Source: Halichondria panicea | Lineage: Eukaryota; Porifera; Demospongiae; Suberitida; Halichondriidae | Reading direction: 5' to 3' | Assembly (NCBI RefSeq): GCF_963675165.1 | Contig: NC_087381.1 | Span: forward strand, 2,418,001 to 2,482,000 | DNA: 64,000 nt | Part shown: in pieces, positions 45,193 to 55,360 of the stretch | Position numbering within the stretch: the stretch's first letter is position 1 | Layout of the letters: each line of letters opens with the position of its first letter | Position numbers and translations under genes: made by a program | Notes under the pieces: generated by a model | What the model was told of the DNA's origin: nothing | What the model saw: the letters and a program-made list of their open reading frames with translations, nothing else | Database searches by the model: none

Positions 45193-47025
45193 CTATAGAT
45201 CTATATCTGTGTATTTGTGTGAGTCTTTGACATGATCCAGTAAATCAGACAAGGATTCAAATGTTGGCCTTGTCCAAGGATCTAGTTTCCAGCAATCCAG
45301 CATAATTGTGTAAAATGTCCCTAAGCAGTTATGTGGGCGTGGCATGTGGGTTCCTGAGCATATATGTTGTTCTGCTTCTTCAATCGTTAGTCCAGGATAA
45401 GGATCTGTGCCATTTGCAATGACCTGCCATAGAAGAATCCCATATGCCCACACATCAGATTTAAGGCAGAATCGGTGCTCTTTAAGAACTTCAGGAGCAC
45501 ACCATTTAACTCGTAGTTTAAGGGTCTTTTCAGCTATAACCTCTTCATTATAATTCTGCAGGACCACTGCTGAGCTGAAATCAATTATTTTGCATTTCAA
45601 ATTTTCTCCAACTAAAACGTTATCCACTCTAATGCGTCGATGAATGCAAAGATTTTCCTGAAGATATTCAAGTCCATTCGCAAGTTGTTTTCCAACAAAT
45701 ACTTGTTGATGCAGCAGCAAGGGGTTATTGTTTCGTAGGTAATTCTCTAAGCTTCCATTTGACATGTACTCCAATACCATGTACACATCTTCACCTGTTG
45801 TCATCGCAAACATCATACTTACAAGATTGGAATGCACGAGTTTCTCCAAGATATGTATCTCAGTAAGAATTTCAGCTGGAGAGGCACCTGGTACTAGTCT
45901 CTTAATTGCGATTTCAATACTATTGTACTTTCCTTTCCAAATTTCGGTATTTTTCTTACCTCTGTGAATTATTTCAGATTCTAACTTTTGTTCATCTATG
46001 ACTGGTGAACTAATTGCAGAGGGTAAATGATAAAGCCTGCTTAAATTAAATTTTAGTTCGTGATATCTAGATTCAAACTCTTCTGTCAATTTCTCTAGCT
46101 GGCCATTTACTTTTGTTTCTTGCTCTTTCACTTGTTTTTGAATTTCTTCGTCTCTCTCTTTTATCAACTTGTGCAGTGCTTCATCCTTTTCCATCAGCTG
46201 TTGGCTATGTTGTTCAAGCATCTTCTCAAATTGTTCATCTTTTTCTGCAATTAAGTCATGAAGTTGCAATTCCTTATTTTGTAGTTCGTCTTCAAAAAAT
46301 TCGACCAGAAAGGCAATATGTATTTGCCAATTATTTTGGTGATGTTCTGCCAAGTCTTTTCTAAGCATTGTTTTAGAGCAGCCAGCGTAACTAAAATCAC
46401 ATTTGATTTCATGTAATGAACACTCAACCAAGTGATCTTCTAAATTGATTTGTTTGATAGCATTCGCTCCACAGTTGTTAGGGCACTGAATAGAAAGCTC
46501 GGGGCACACATTCTTATGCTCTCCATTAATGAATTCTTGTTTATCTTGTTTGTTGCAGTGATTACAAACGACCAGCCGCTGAGGGCAAAAAAAGTTTAAG
46601 TGCTCAGTTAATTCCTTCTTGTCCAATCTTTCTCCACATCCATTTGTACAAGTGGTAATAACGTATTCACAATCACCAGTAAGAACATCGATATGAGCAG
46701 CTCCTGCTTTTAGTTCCCCAGTCCACAAGCAACCATTGCTAGTAAATGGACACTTAATATCCATTTCTATTATTTTTTTCCATTTTTTTCTGTTGAGAAT
46801 AGCAGCAACGTCCCAAACGTTGCAATCTGGGCACATATACAAATAAGTATAAAAACTATAAGTATAAGGATCTTCTTCCATTATACATGATTCGCAAAAA
46901 GTACTTCCACAGCATTCGATCATCATAGGCTTCCTAAATACTTGCTTGCAGTGGCCACAGATATAATCTTTCGTTGGAGGGTCTATGAAGTCCCATTCGT
47001 ACAGAAAGAGCTTTGTTTCATCCAT
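45193..47025 (-). CDS. RING - TRAF zinc finger - coiled coil - tyrosine-kinase-like pseudokinase (gene A)
   Basis: Intronless, 610 aa from the ATG at 47025. An in-frame ATG at 47124 would add 33 hydrophobic residues and lies in the shared promoter, so it is less likely. RING finger at about 23-70 (CGHCKQVF, CCGSTFCESC, CPDC). TRAF-type zinc fingers at about 95-245 (CTNGCGERL, CPNNCGANA and similar). Charged coiled coil at about 245-345 (KDEALHKLIKERDEEIQKQV). Kinase-like domain from about 355: EIAIKRL keeps the ATP lysine, and KWCAPEVL and KSDVWAYGILLWQV are tyrosine-kinase-like. The catalytic loop reads CIHRRIRVDNV, with Arg in place of the catalytic Asp, and DFG reads DFS. It has no clear glycine-rich loop. 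Likely a ubiquitin-ligase/adaptor scaffold with a non-catalytic kinase fold. Confidence 0.88.
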   Translation of the reverse strand: MDETKLFLYEWDFIDPPTKDYICGHCKQVFRKPMMIECCGSTFCESCIMEEDPYTYSFYTYLYMCPDCNVWDVAAILNRKKWKKIIEMDIKCPFTSNGCLWTGELKAGAAHIDVLTGDCEYVITTCTNGCGERLDKKELTEHLNFFCPQRLVVCNHCNKQDKQEFINGEHKNVCPELSIQCPNNCGANAIKQINLEDHLVECSLHEIKCDFSYAGCSKTMLRKDLAEHHQNNWQIHIAFLVEFFEDELQNKELQLHDLIAEKDEQFEKMLEQHSQQLMEKDEALHKLIKERDEEIQKQVKEQETKVNGQLEKLTEEFESRYHELKFNLSRLYHLPSAISSPVIDEQKLESEIIHRGKKNTEIWKGKYNSIEIAIKRLVPGASPAEILTEIHILEKLVHSNLVSMMFAMTTGEDVYMVLEYMSNGSLENYLRNNNPLLLHQQVFVGKQLANGLEYLQENLCIHRRIRVDNVLVGENLKCKIIDFSSAVVLQNYNEEVIAEKTLKLRVKWCAPEVLKEHRFCLKSDVWAYGILLWQVIANGTDPYPGLTIEEAEQHICSGTHMPRPHNCLGTFYTIMLDCWKLDPWTRPTFESLSDLLDHVKDSHKYTDIDL

Positions 47026-47268
47026 ACTGATATAACTACTTCTGAATAGCAGCAGGCTAGCAGGAATAGTTAAAATTATACTATAGACTCTAGTTTGTTT
47101 TATTTTATAGTCGCAAGAGTGCATGCACGTTGCACATTGCAGTCTATATCAGAGTTAATCAATCTACACTTCCGGGTGCCAATTTCTATATAAACAGCTG
47201 CATGTTATGATAATTATGTGCACAAAACTGTTATAAAGTTGCATGCAGCTAAAGACTCTATAGCTGCT
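47026..47268. promoter_or_regulatory. Shared bidirectional promoter region of the RING-TRAF-kinase pair
   Basis: Only about 243 bp separate the two start codons, so both 5' UTRs and promoters must lie here. A TATA-like 'tctatataaac' lies near 47185 facing gene B. 'ataattat' and 'gcatgcag' palindromes are also present. Confidence 0.55.
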
Positions 47269-49270
47269 ATGGCAAGTTATGATCAGAGAAATGTGTTCGA
47301 TCTACACCAGTATCAGTGGTCTTTTATTGATAATCCAATAACAGAAGACGATTTGTGCAGTCGATGTGGTAAAATCCTCAAGGAACCAATGCTAACTGAA
47401 TGCTGTGGAACACATCTCTGCAGAACATGTGCTGAGCCTGACTTCATTGAAGGAAAACTTAATGAATGCCCTGGTTGTAATCAGCCGTCTGTTACGTGCA
47501 TCCTAGATAGACCAAAATGGAAGAATATTCTTTGTTTAAAAGTGAAGTGCCCAATGAAAGAAAGAGGTTGCCAGTGGAATGGAGACATTCAAAGCATCCA
47601 CGATCACTTGACTGTGGACTGCAAGTATATGGATTTTGAGTGCAGTAATGGATGTGGTGAGAGTCTTGAAAGACATGATCTCCCTGATCATCTAGAAAAT
47701 GCTTGCCCCAAACGCTCTGTGGCATGCCAACATTGCAATCAAGTGGGTGCATTAGAGAACATTGTTGGTGATCATCTTTTTATCTGCTTTGAATATATTA
47801 TTCCTTGCCCCAATGGTTGTGGAGAGCAAATAAAGCAGTTTAGTTACTATAATCAACATTCAGAAGATTGTACCCACTTGATTGTACCATGTCCCTTCAA
47901 TTTCGTTGGTTGTAGTGCTCTATTTGAGAGAAGGTTGATGCCCCAACACCTTATAGAAGACAATCAAAAGCATACTCATCTTCAGTCGAAATTCATCTGC
48001 AGCAAATTAGAAAAGAGAAATAACGAATTTCTTCAGCAGATGGAAGTAAGTGAAAGGCTATACAAATACTATCAAGAGGTGAGCAAAATGAATACTGATG
48101 AAATGAGGGAGTCAATTGAGCAACAGATAGAACGTACTACTTCAAGACGTGCGCAAAAGATTGAAAATGGTACAAAGAAATCAATTCAGAGAATTGTCAA
48201 TTGCGAGAATAGATTTGAACAAACACATAAGCATCTGGAAAACACAGTGAAAATGTTGTTAACAAAAGCACCCAATACACTGTGGGAAATAAACCACAAC
48301 GTGATTCAGTTCGAAAGTAAACTGTATTCTGGTCAATTCAGTGAAATATGGACAGGACTACATCATCGAAAGCATCAAGTTGCTATCAAAAAACATAAGA
48401 CGGGTTCAATGACGCCATCGAAATTCCTTCAAGAAGCGTACATGCTGAGCACTCTACATCATTACAATATTCTGACACTCCATGGTGTAGGCACAAGCCA
48501 AGAACCTCTCCTTATTGTCACTGAATATTTGATTCATGGTAATTTGATCAACTTTTTTAATAGCACGAAGAAGGAAAACTTTAGTGTTGGCCTGAAAATG
48601 ATTGAGCAAGTGCATGGCATCTGGAATGGCTTATCTTGAGAGTGTGAATTGTATTCACAGATGTATTACGTCTCGTTCAATCTTAATTGGCAACAAATTC
48701 CATTGCAAGATAGGAAGCTTCTCGTTAGCTCGAAGGTTGAAAGAAGGTGAATTTGAATATAAAATTCCACAAGGAGAGAGAGTACCAATCAAATGGTCTG
48801 CACCTGAAGTTCTTTCCGAAAATGTATATTCCGTAAAATCTGATATTTGGTCATTTGGAATTTTACAGTATGAGATTATGAGCCACCATACTCTTAAAAC
48901 GTCTAATTCAAATCTCATAAATACAGAATACAATTTGAACCGTCCTGAGGATTGTGAAGAGGAACATTATAAACTCATAGTTCAATGTTGGAGTGGGAAC
49001 CCTGATATGAGACCTTCTATCAGCATGTTTTTAAATTTAAATACTGCAATTTATAGCGTTGCTGACGTAGACAAATTGGCTGAGAATGAAAAAGTTGATT
49101 CCAGCTTAGATCTAAATAATGAAGAACTTTATGTGGATGTAGGATCAGACCCACGAGAAGACAACAGCCAGAAACAAGGCCCCAAGGAAACTCCTTTTGA
49201 CGAGGAAGACCCTTGTGATGACCTGAGCGCTATTGACGAGGAAGAAATTTATGAGAAATTTACCTTTTAA
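47269..49270 (+). pseudogene. RING - TRAF zinc finger - kinase-like gene B, broken by a 4-bp CATG insertion
   Basis: The ATG at 47269 matches the start of gene A. RING (CSRCGKIL, CCGTHLCRTC, CPGC), TRAF zinc fingers (CSNGCGESL, CPNGCGEQI), coiled coil, then a kinase-like domain with VAIKKH. The frame 47269-48612 would continue as MIEQV, but CATG at 48613-48616 shifts it into TGA (48648-48650). Without those four bases the product reads MIEQVASGMAYLESVNCIHR and runs to 49270, about 665 aa. It would still be a pseudokinase: HRC instead of HRD, and SFS instead of DFG. The acidic tail has two possible SH2-docking tyrosines (EELYVDV, EEIYEKF). It may be a true pseudogene, a polymorphic allele or an assembly error; the rest of the frame is well kept. 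Confidence 0.8.
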
Positions 49271-50242
49271 TGTTCTGGAAAATCCCAAGGACGGCATCTA
49301 TATTAGTCGTATAAGTTCTTACCAGATAATTGTTTCACAACAGGAAAGATTGATAGTAAATTTAATTGATGCCATACATACTAGCTGTGTCCAGTCTAGG
49401 GACATTCCACTCTGTAGTATATCTGCATGTCTATACGTACAGAATATATTTAGCATACTAACAAATCGACACTAAGGTGGTGGGTGATGGTCGTGACGGT
49501 AATCGCTTCGCAGAACAGAGGTGGCAACTGCACATGCAGTTGACTCTTTTAAAAATGAAGAAGGTTCTAATAAACAGAAGTATAATAATTATGCATGGTT
49601 TGAGCACTTAGTGCAGCTTCAATGTTTAACATTCATGATGTGGCAATATCCCCCCATTTCCTCGAGGGGAAAAAAGGGAGGGTTTGGTAAACTGCGGGGC
49701 CACTCCCTCACTGTGCTAACATTCATACCACTGCATGCCTGAATAGCAGTTTTTTAAAGCCTTATGCCAATGATTGCTTTGGCCGCTTGGCCACGTCATC
49801 TGCTAAGCCGCTTGGCCATACCACATTCATTATAATTTTATCCTTAATAATTATAATTTTATGCTTAATAATTACCTATACTCTAATCTGACAGCGATCA
49901 CGCCCGAAGGCGGAGAAGTATATATATTATGGTAATATATAAGCGTTAATAACAACATTTTCAAACCATGCTATATAGAATTAAGGGTGGAAAGGGAGGG
50001 GAAGACTCTGCAGCTGACAACTGAATAGGTTTATGCTTGTGATAGAGCTAGCAGTAGCTATAGTGCACAATAATTGTATTATGCACATTATGTGCAACAC
50101 ATGATCCCTTATACCTGGCCTTGCATTTGACCACAATTATGCTGCTAAACAGGAAGTAGCCCCATCTGATGTTAAATGCATCCCTATTTAACTAGTCTAA
50201 TATCATTATTTTAGCTCTGTTAAAATACTTCTAACAGAAAGG
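49271..50242. other. Intergenic, no gene seen
   Basis: It contains the second copy (about 49893-50025) of the repeat at 671-825, and several ATAATTAT palindromes. Short open frames have no recognisable content. Confidence 0.45.
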
Positions 50243-51738
50243 ATGAGGTACAAGTTGCGATATTTCTACTCAAAGGGAACTTTTCTAGTTCTTGTGTAGA
50301 GAATGCTTATAACATCAACATCGACTTTCCTATTTCTTATGCTCACCAAATCAGGAGGTATCCATTGGCAAACCAATAAGGATCCAAATTTCGATGATTG
50401 CATTTATCCCCATAGTGGGCTGGCTAGCTGATGTCAAGTATGGAAACTTCAAGGTGTTTAGGTTCGGTGTACTGCTATTATTTGTTTCAACGGTAATGAC
50501 CTGTATTTTTCTGATAATTAAAGAAGAGGGAGTTCATCCGACTGTTACTAGGGTTGCTACAACTGCAGCTGTGTTAGGTGCTTATCTTGGAGTTAGTGCA
50601 TGCATATATAGTAACAGCTCTTCAGCTATAGGCTTGGATCAGATGCCAGATGCTTCGTCTGCATGACAACATTATAAGTTTTATAAAGTGGTTCATTTTT
50701 TCAGCTCTCTTTGGTGAATGGAGCAGTGAAGTAATCATAAGAAGTACAAAAGTATGTACTTCTGTAGTACAAAAGTATGTACTTCTGTAGATCCTGACAA
50801 TAAATTCAAGTCTCTACCCAGTGTTTGCTATGAGCATTCTGTGCTATAGTATATTTCTTTTAGCCCTCAAATGGCTAATAATTGAACCAAAGCCACCTCA
50901 ATCCCTCAACATCATCTACCAAGTTCTCAAGTTTGCAGCCAAGCACAAAGCTCCCCTCAATCGCAGTGCTCTCACATACTGGGAGGAAGACATACCTTCA
51001 AGAAGGACCTTGGAAAGTCGAGATATGGTGGTCCATTCACTACAGAACAAGTTGAAGATGTGAAAACATTCTTCAAGCTTATTGTTATCCAAATATCATT
51101 ATTTATTGTCTCATTGTCATTTCGGAAATTATTTGTACATATTAATCACCAACCATTAACCTCCTCTGTCGACATAATTATATGCACTGCTTCACTTATT
51201 AGTCTCTTCATTTATCACCCATGTGTCTGTGCAATGTTAGTAATGCTTATCTCAGTTTATAGTCTATCCTCATTAAAATGGAACCACCAAGTATCCTGAA
51301 ACAGATTGGATTTGCTTGCTTCATCATTGTGATAGCATGGAATATTGAGTGCAGAATTTGTGAGCTATTTCCATGATATACAATTGAAATAGCTAGTTCA
51401 ATTATTGATGGTCTTGTTCACATTTCCTTCTTGACAAATACGTACTGTTCTGTTGTTTGCTTGTGCGCAATCTCCATATAACATGCGTGGTTTATTGGTG
51501 GGATTTGCATTATTACTTCACGCCTCATCATTAAACCTTGGTGAAGTTTTCTTCCATACCACGATGAAGTTTTGCGACAAATGCTACTTTTATCAGCCAT
51601 GGTAGCGATCACTTTGTTTTGGTACTGTCTCCTGGCTCGCTGGTATACAAGAGGAGAGTTAGAGAAGTGGAATACAATGCACACAGAGTGGTGGAGGAGG
51701 TCTATGATCGATACCTTTCCAACGACATGTACCACTGA
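50243..51738 (+). pseudogene. POT/SLC15-like transporter pseudogene (copy 2)
   Basis: It is closest to the intact copy at 52704-54209. Breaks include a TAG where the partner has TGG in the first helix, short insertions near 50604 (TATA), 50629 (TA), 50662-50665 (CATG) and about 51438 (TACGTA-like), and a TA near 51649. A 22-bp motif is also duplicated at about 50738-50788 (AGTACAAAAGTATGTACTTC), and there are single-base shifts. Recognisable parts: [50 protein letters not shown]. No full product is possible. Confidence 0.9.
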
Positions 51739-51983
51739 ACAACTAAGATATAATTATAACAGAGCAACCTCGTATAAGTATATGGGTCATAAACTGTTTC
51801 TTTACATATTACGATAGTCATTATTAGCTTTATTTGTCTTTAAGCACATACATACAGTCATGCACTGTGTGGTTTCATTTTCAATCAAAATTATTACAGC
51901 CAATCTTTCCCTCCTCTGGCTTGCGCCCTCAGGCTCGATTGGTTTACTGCTATAAGTACCTATATATAATAAAATATGTATCG

Positions 51984-52474
51984 ATCTTATGGCAAGCGGA
52001 GTGGTTCAAAAATAGAAAGCACAAAACGTACTGTTATTATGCCTAAAAACGTACGTGTTTTCTATAAACGTAAGTGTTTCATTATACCGCTACGTCTCCT
52101 GCAACGTAATGTTATTTATTATAAACATACGTGGTTTTTCATACAAAAACGTACGTGCCAGGTTATATATATCTGAAACACCTAGCAAGTGACATAGAGA
52201 CTTGCACAAAAAGCGTAGCTGGCTAATTATTACATTAATACGTCTCCAAGAATAGGTTTTTGCGTAAAATGAAACACGTATGTTTATAACAAAACACGTA
52301 CGTTTATAATAAAACACCTTACGTTGCAGGAAGACATAATAGCGGTATAATGAAACACGTAAGTTTTTAGGAGAAAACAGGTACGTTTTTAGCCAACACA
52401 CATAGGTTTTAAGGCATAATAAATAACAGTACGTTTTGTGCTTTCTATTTTTGAACCACTCCGCTTGCCATATG
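51984..52474. mobile_element. Fold-back element rich in AAAACGTACG motifs
   Basis: The left arm starts 'tatggcaagcggagtggttc' and the right arm ends 'gaaccactccgcttgccata', a perfect inverted match that continues for well over 60 bases. Inside, the word (A)AAACGTACG or close variants recurs many times on both strands (ACGTACGTG, AACGTAAGTG, AACACGTACG). It lies downstream of the broken transporter. No protein frame. Confidence 0.75.
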
Positions 52475-52703
52475 ATCTCGTCCTCCACACTGTCCAATTG
52501 TGTATATCATTATACAGGTGTTTGAATAACAGAAGCTGTGTAGACTAATTGTGATAGATATTCCCACATGCATTCATACGCACAATTGATACTTGTTTAC
52601 ATGGAAATAGAAAGTGATAAATGTCAAAATGAGAAAATTTAGAGTATAGTTAGCTAGATCATTAATTTTACACTTATTCAAAGAAAAAGAAAAAGAAAAA
52701 AAG

Positions 52704-54209
52704 ATGAAGTACAAGCTGCGATATTTCTACTCAAAAGGAGCTTTTCTAGTTCTTGTGTGGGTGATGCTTATTACATCAGCAATGAATTTCTTATTTCGTA
52801 TACTCAACAATTCATGGAGTATCAAAACCTATCATTCCTACAATGATCAAACAGTTCTTCTGATACCTATAATCACCTTTATCCCCATAGCGGGCTGGCT
52901 AGCTGATGTACGGTATGGAAACTTCAAGGTGTTTAGGTTCGGTGTACTACTATTGTTTATCTCAACAGTATTGACATGTAATTGTTTGATTATTAAAGAT
53001 GTAAGAGTTAATCCGACTGTTACTATGGTTGCTACAACTGCAGCTGTGTTAGTTGCATATCTTGGAGTTAGTGCATGCACAGTAACAGCTCTTCAGCTAG
53101 GCTTGGATCAGATGCCAGATGCTTCGTCTGACAACATTATAAGTTTAATTGAGTGGTTCATTTTCTCAGCTCTTTTTGGTGTATGGATTAGTGACATTAT
53201 CCTAAACAGTACAGTATCTTGTGCTTTCGTGGATCCTGATAATGATTTCATTTTCTTTAGTCTCTACCCAGTGCTTGCTATGAGCATTCTGTGCTGTAGT
53301 ATTTTTATTTTAGCCCCAAAATGGTTAATAATTGAACCAAAATCACCTCAGTCCCTCAAAATCATCTACCAAAATCTAAAGTATGCTGCCAAGCACAAAG
53401 CTCCTCTCAATCGCAGTGCTCTCACATACTGGGAGGAAGACATACCTTCAAGAACGGACCTGGGAAAGTCGAGATTCGGTGGACCATTCACTACAGAGCA
53501 AGTTGAAGATATGAAAACGTTCTTTAAGATTATCGTTATCCAAATACCACTGTTTTTTGTCTCATTATCAATTCGCAAATTACGTGTATATCTTGATCAC
53601 CAACCATTACCATCTATCAACAAATGCACTGCTTCACTTATTAGTTTCACATATCACCCGTGTGTCTGTGCAATGTTAGTAACGCTTATCTCAGAATTTA
53701 TAGTTTATCCTCTAGTTAAAATGGAACCACCAAGTATCCTAAAACAGATTGGATTTGCTTGCTTCATCATTGTGGTAGCAAATATAGGAATATTGAGTGC
53801 AGAAATTGTGAGCTATTTCCATGATATACAAATTTGGATTGAAATAGCTAGTTCAATAATTGGTGGTCTTGTTAACTTATCCTTTTTGACAAACTGTATT
53901 CTGTTGTTTGCTTGTGCGCAATCTCCATATAACATGCGTGGTCTATTGGCGGGATTTGCATTATTACTTCATGTTTCATCATTAGCCCTTGGTGAAGTTT
54001 TCTTCCGTATCACAATGAGGTTTTGCGACAAATGCTACAACTATATAATATATTCATCAGTCATGGTAGCGATTACTTTGTTTGGATTCATCCTGTACTG
54101 CCTCCTGGCTCGCTGGTACAAGAGGAGAGTTAGAGACGAGGAATACAATGTACACAGAGTGGTGGAGGAGGTCTATGATCGATACCTTTCCAACGACATG
54201 TATCACTGA
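52704..54209 (+). CDS. POT/SLC15-like (MFS) transporter (copy 3, intact)
   Basis: Intronless, 501 aa, about 12 membrane segments, following a purine-rich leader (AAAGAAAAAG repeats). It carries the family words [73 protein letters not shown] and FACAQSPYNMRGLL. Its sequence is the most diverged of the intact set, and its tail ends [15 protein letters not shown]. As in the other copies, helix 1 lacks the ExxER proton-coupling motif. Substrate unknown. Next to it are the pseudogene copy 2 upstream and decayed oxidase exons downstream. Confidence 0.87.
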   Translation: MKYKLRYFYSKGAFLVLVWVMLITSAMNFLFRILNNSWSIKTYHSYNDQTVLLIPIITFIPIAGWLADVRYGNFKVFRFGVLLLFISTVLTCNCLIIKDVRVNPTVTMVATTAAVLVAYLGVSACTVTALQLGLDQMPDASSDNIISLIEWFIFSALFGVWISDIILNSTVSCAFVDPDNDFIFFSLYPVLAMSILCCSIFILAPKWLIIEPKSPQSLKIIYQNLKYAAKHKAPLNRSALTYWEEDIPSRTDLGKSRFGGPFTTEQVEDMKTFFKIIVIQIPLFFVSLSIRKLRVYLDHQPLPSINKCTASLISFTYHPCVCAMLVTLISEFIVYPLVKMEPPSILKQIGFACFIIVVANIGILSAEIVSYFHDIQIWIEIASSIIGGLVNLSFLTNCILLFACAQSPYNMRGLLAGFALLLHVSSLALGEVFFRITMRFCDKCYNYIIYSSVMVAITLFGFILYCLLARWYKRRVRDEEYNVHRVVEEVYDRYLSNDMYH

Positions 54210-54417
54210 ACAATACAACTAAGATATAATTATAACAGAGCAACCTAGTATACGTATATGAATGTATTCATAAACTTTTTTCTTCACATAATTATGATAG
54301 TCATTATTAGCTTTATTTGTCTCTTAGTACGTACAGTCATGCACTGTGTGGTTTCATTTTACCTCTGTGTATCCATCTCGTCTTCCACACTGTCCAATTG
54401 TGTATAATTATCATTCG

Positions 54418-54535
54418 ACTAGAAAAACATTTGCAATGTGAAAAATTGCTAGGATTGGTCGGGGGAACCACCAAAAAGCGTGGAAACAAGAAATCAGACG
54501 AGAGCATAACTCCAATCCGTTACTGTTATAATTGT
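54418..54535 (+). repeat. Single diverged arm of the fold-back element at 57688
   Basis: It shares 'aaaaacatttgcaatgtga', 'ttgctaggattg' and 'gcataactccaatccgttac' with the left arm of the element at 57688-58168. Confidence 0.6.
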
Positions 54536-54751
54536 ACATATAATTTTAGTAGGATTATAATGATCACATTAAAAGGTGGTTCATAGGACAACAACTTCAA
54601 AATTGAAGCAATTGAGGAAGCACTTGACACTTAAGTTTAGTGTGCGAACATGGTACATTTAGTTTCATTTGATAAGAACCCACAATCATATACACATAGC
54701 TGCATGTGTCGACTGATTGTGGTGAATACGGTAAAATTAACAATCTTATGG

Positions 54752-54903
54752 GACAATGCCGAGGCAATATTAATTAGCTCTACGGCCTAAAGTAGATGTA
54801 TATTTCTGATATGACATCCCTTCTCTGTTTGAAAAACAAAAGATGTTCCTGGAGAGAATAACTTTATGTGTCTGACTAGGATACTGTATCCCTAAAAAGT
54901 AGG
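54752..54903 (+). pseudogene. Decayed copies of oxidase exons 15 and 16
   Basis: 54752-54793 resembles oxidase exon 15 (35030-35071), for example 'aatgccgaggcaatat' against 'aatgctgagataatat'. 54835-54903 resembles exon 16, with 'aaaagatgttcctggaga' and 'aataactttatgtgtctga'. Stops and indels exclude function. They mark the duplicated block that carried the transporter. Confidence 0.65.
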
Positions 54904-55130
54904 TAAGGATTAATTATTCATTTTTATGTGATTAGGACACATCAAAAAACCAGAGAAAGTTTCCATATCTATGGAAAGACCAATCAAATTTTATGTTGAA
55001 AAGGGTTGATTTTGTTATTCAGAAGCACCTGGTGAATCCCTTGTTATTCATATGCAGTTGTTAGTCTGAATCATAATACTTTTAGTTTCATGTCAACCCA
55101 CATACATGCATGTAGTTGTGGTGAATGGTA

Positions 55131-55182
55131 GCCTCGAATCCAGGCCGATTAGTATTTTAATCGGCCTGGATTCAAGGCTAGG
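55131..55182. repeat. Short hairpin, ends tagcctcgaatccaggcc
   Basis: A near-perfect inverted repeat of about 24-base arms with the same ends as the element at 20034-20627. A second one (55443-55524, arms including 'ccaggccgagttttcgcttt') lies close by. Confidence 0.65.
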
Positions 55183-55265
55183 TGAATGGTGGTCTAGCTT
55201 AAGGGCCACTATGCATGCATCAGGCATTTATTTTGTTGCACTGTGAAAGTTGTACGTGTCCCCCT

Positions 55266-55360
55266 ACAGGGATCAGGTGATGCCTGTATATCAGTGACTA
55301 TCCTGCCGTACCCAATGAACTAGCCGCTGCTTTCGTCCTAACCATGCACTATAATTATTA
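55266..55360 (+). pseudogene. Decayed copy of oxidase exon 14
   Basis: It matches 34893-34973 closely, including 'tatatcagtgact' and 'gaactagccgctgctttcgt'. Two insertions split the end: TGCA (55345-55348) and an ATAATTAT-forming block. The donor after ATG reads gtacgt here, whereas the functional gene reads gcacgt. Confidence 0.8.

Noticed and set aside
47026-47124. Upstream ATG at 47124 adding a hydrophobic leader to gene A
   Set aside because: The paralog has no equivalent leader; similarity starts at the internal ATG (47025 against 47269). The extra stretch lies in the shared promoter.
48613-48616. Treating the CATG as programmed frameshifting or as a tiny intron
   Set aside because: No slippery heptamer or splice signals are present, and four bases cannot be spliced by the spliceosome. 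Equivalent insertions in a dead transporter copy argue for mutation.
52090-52497. A 135-codon minus-strand open frame
   Set aside because: It runs through the arm and interior of the fold-back element at 51984-52474; the residue pattern follows the repeated CGTACG words.
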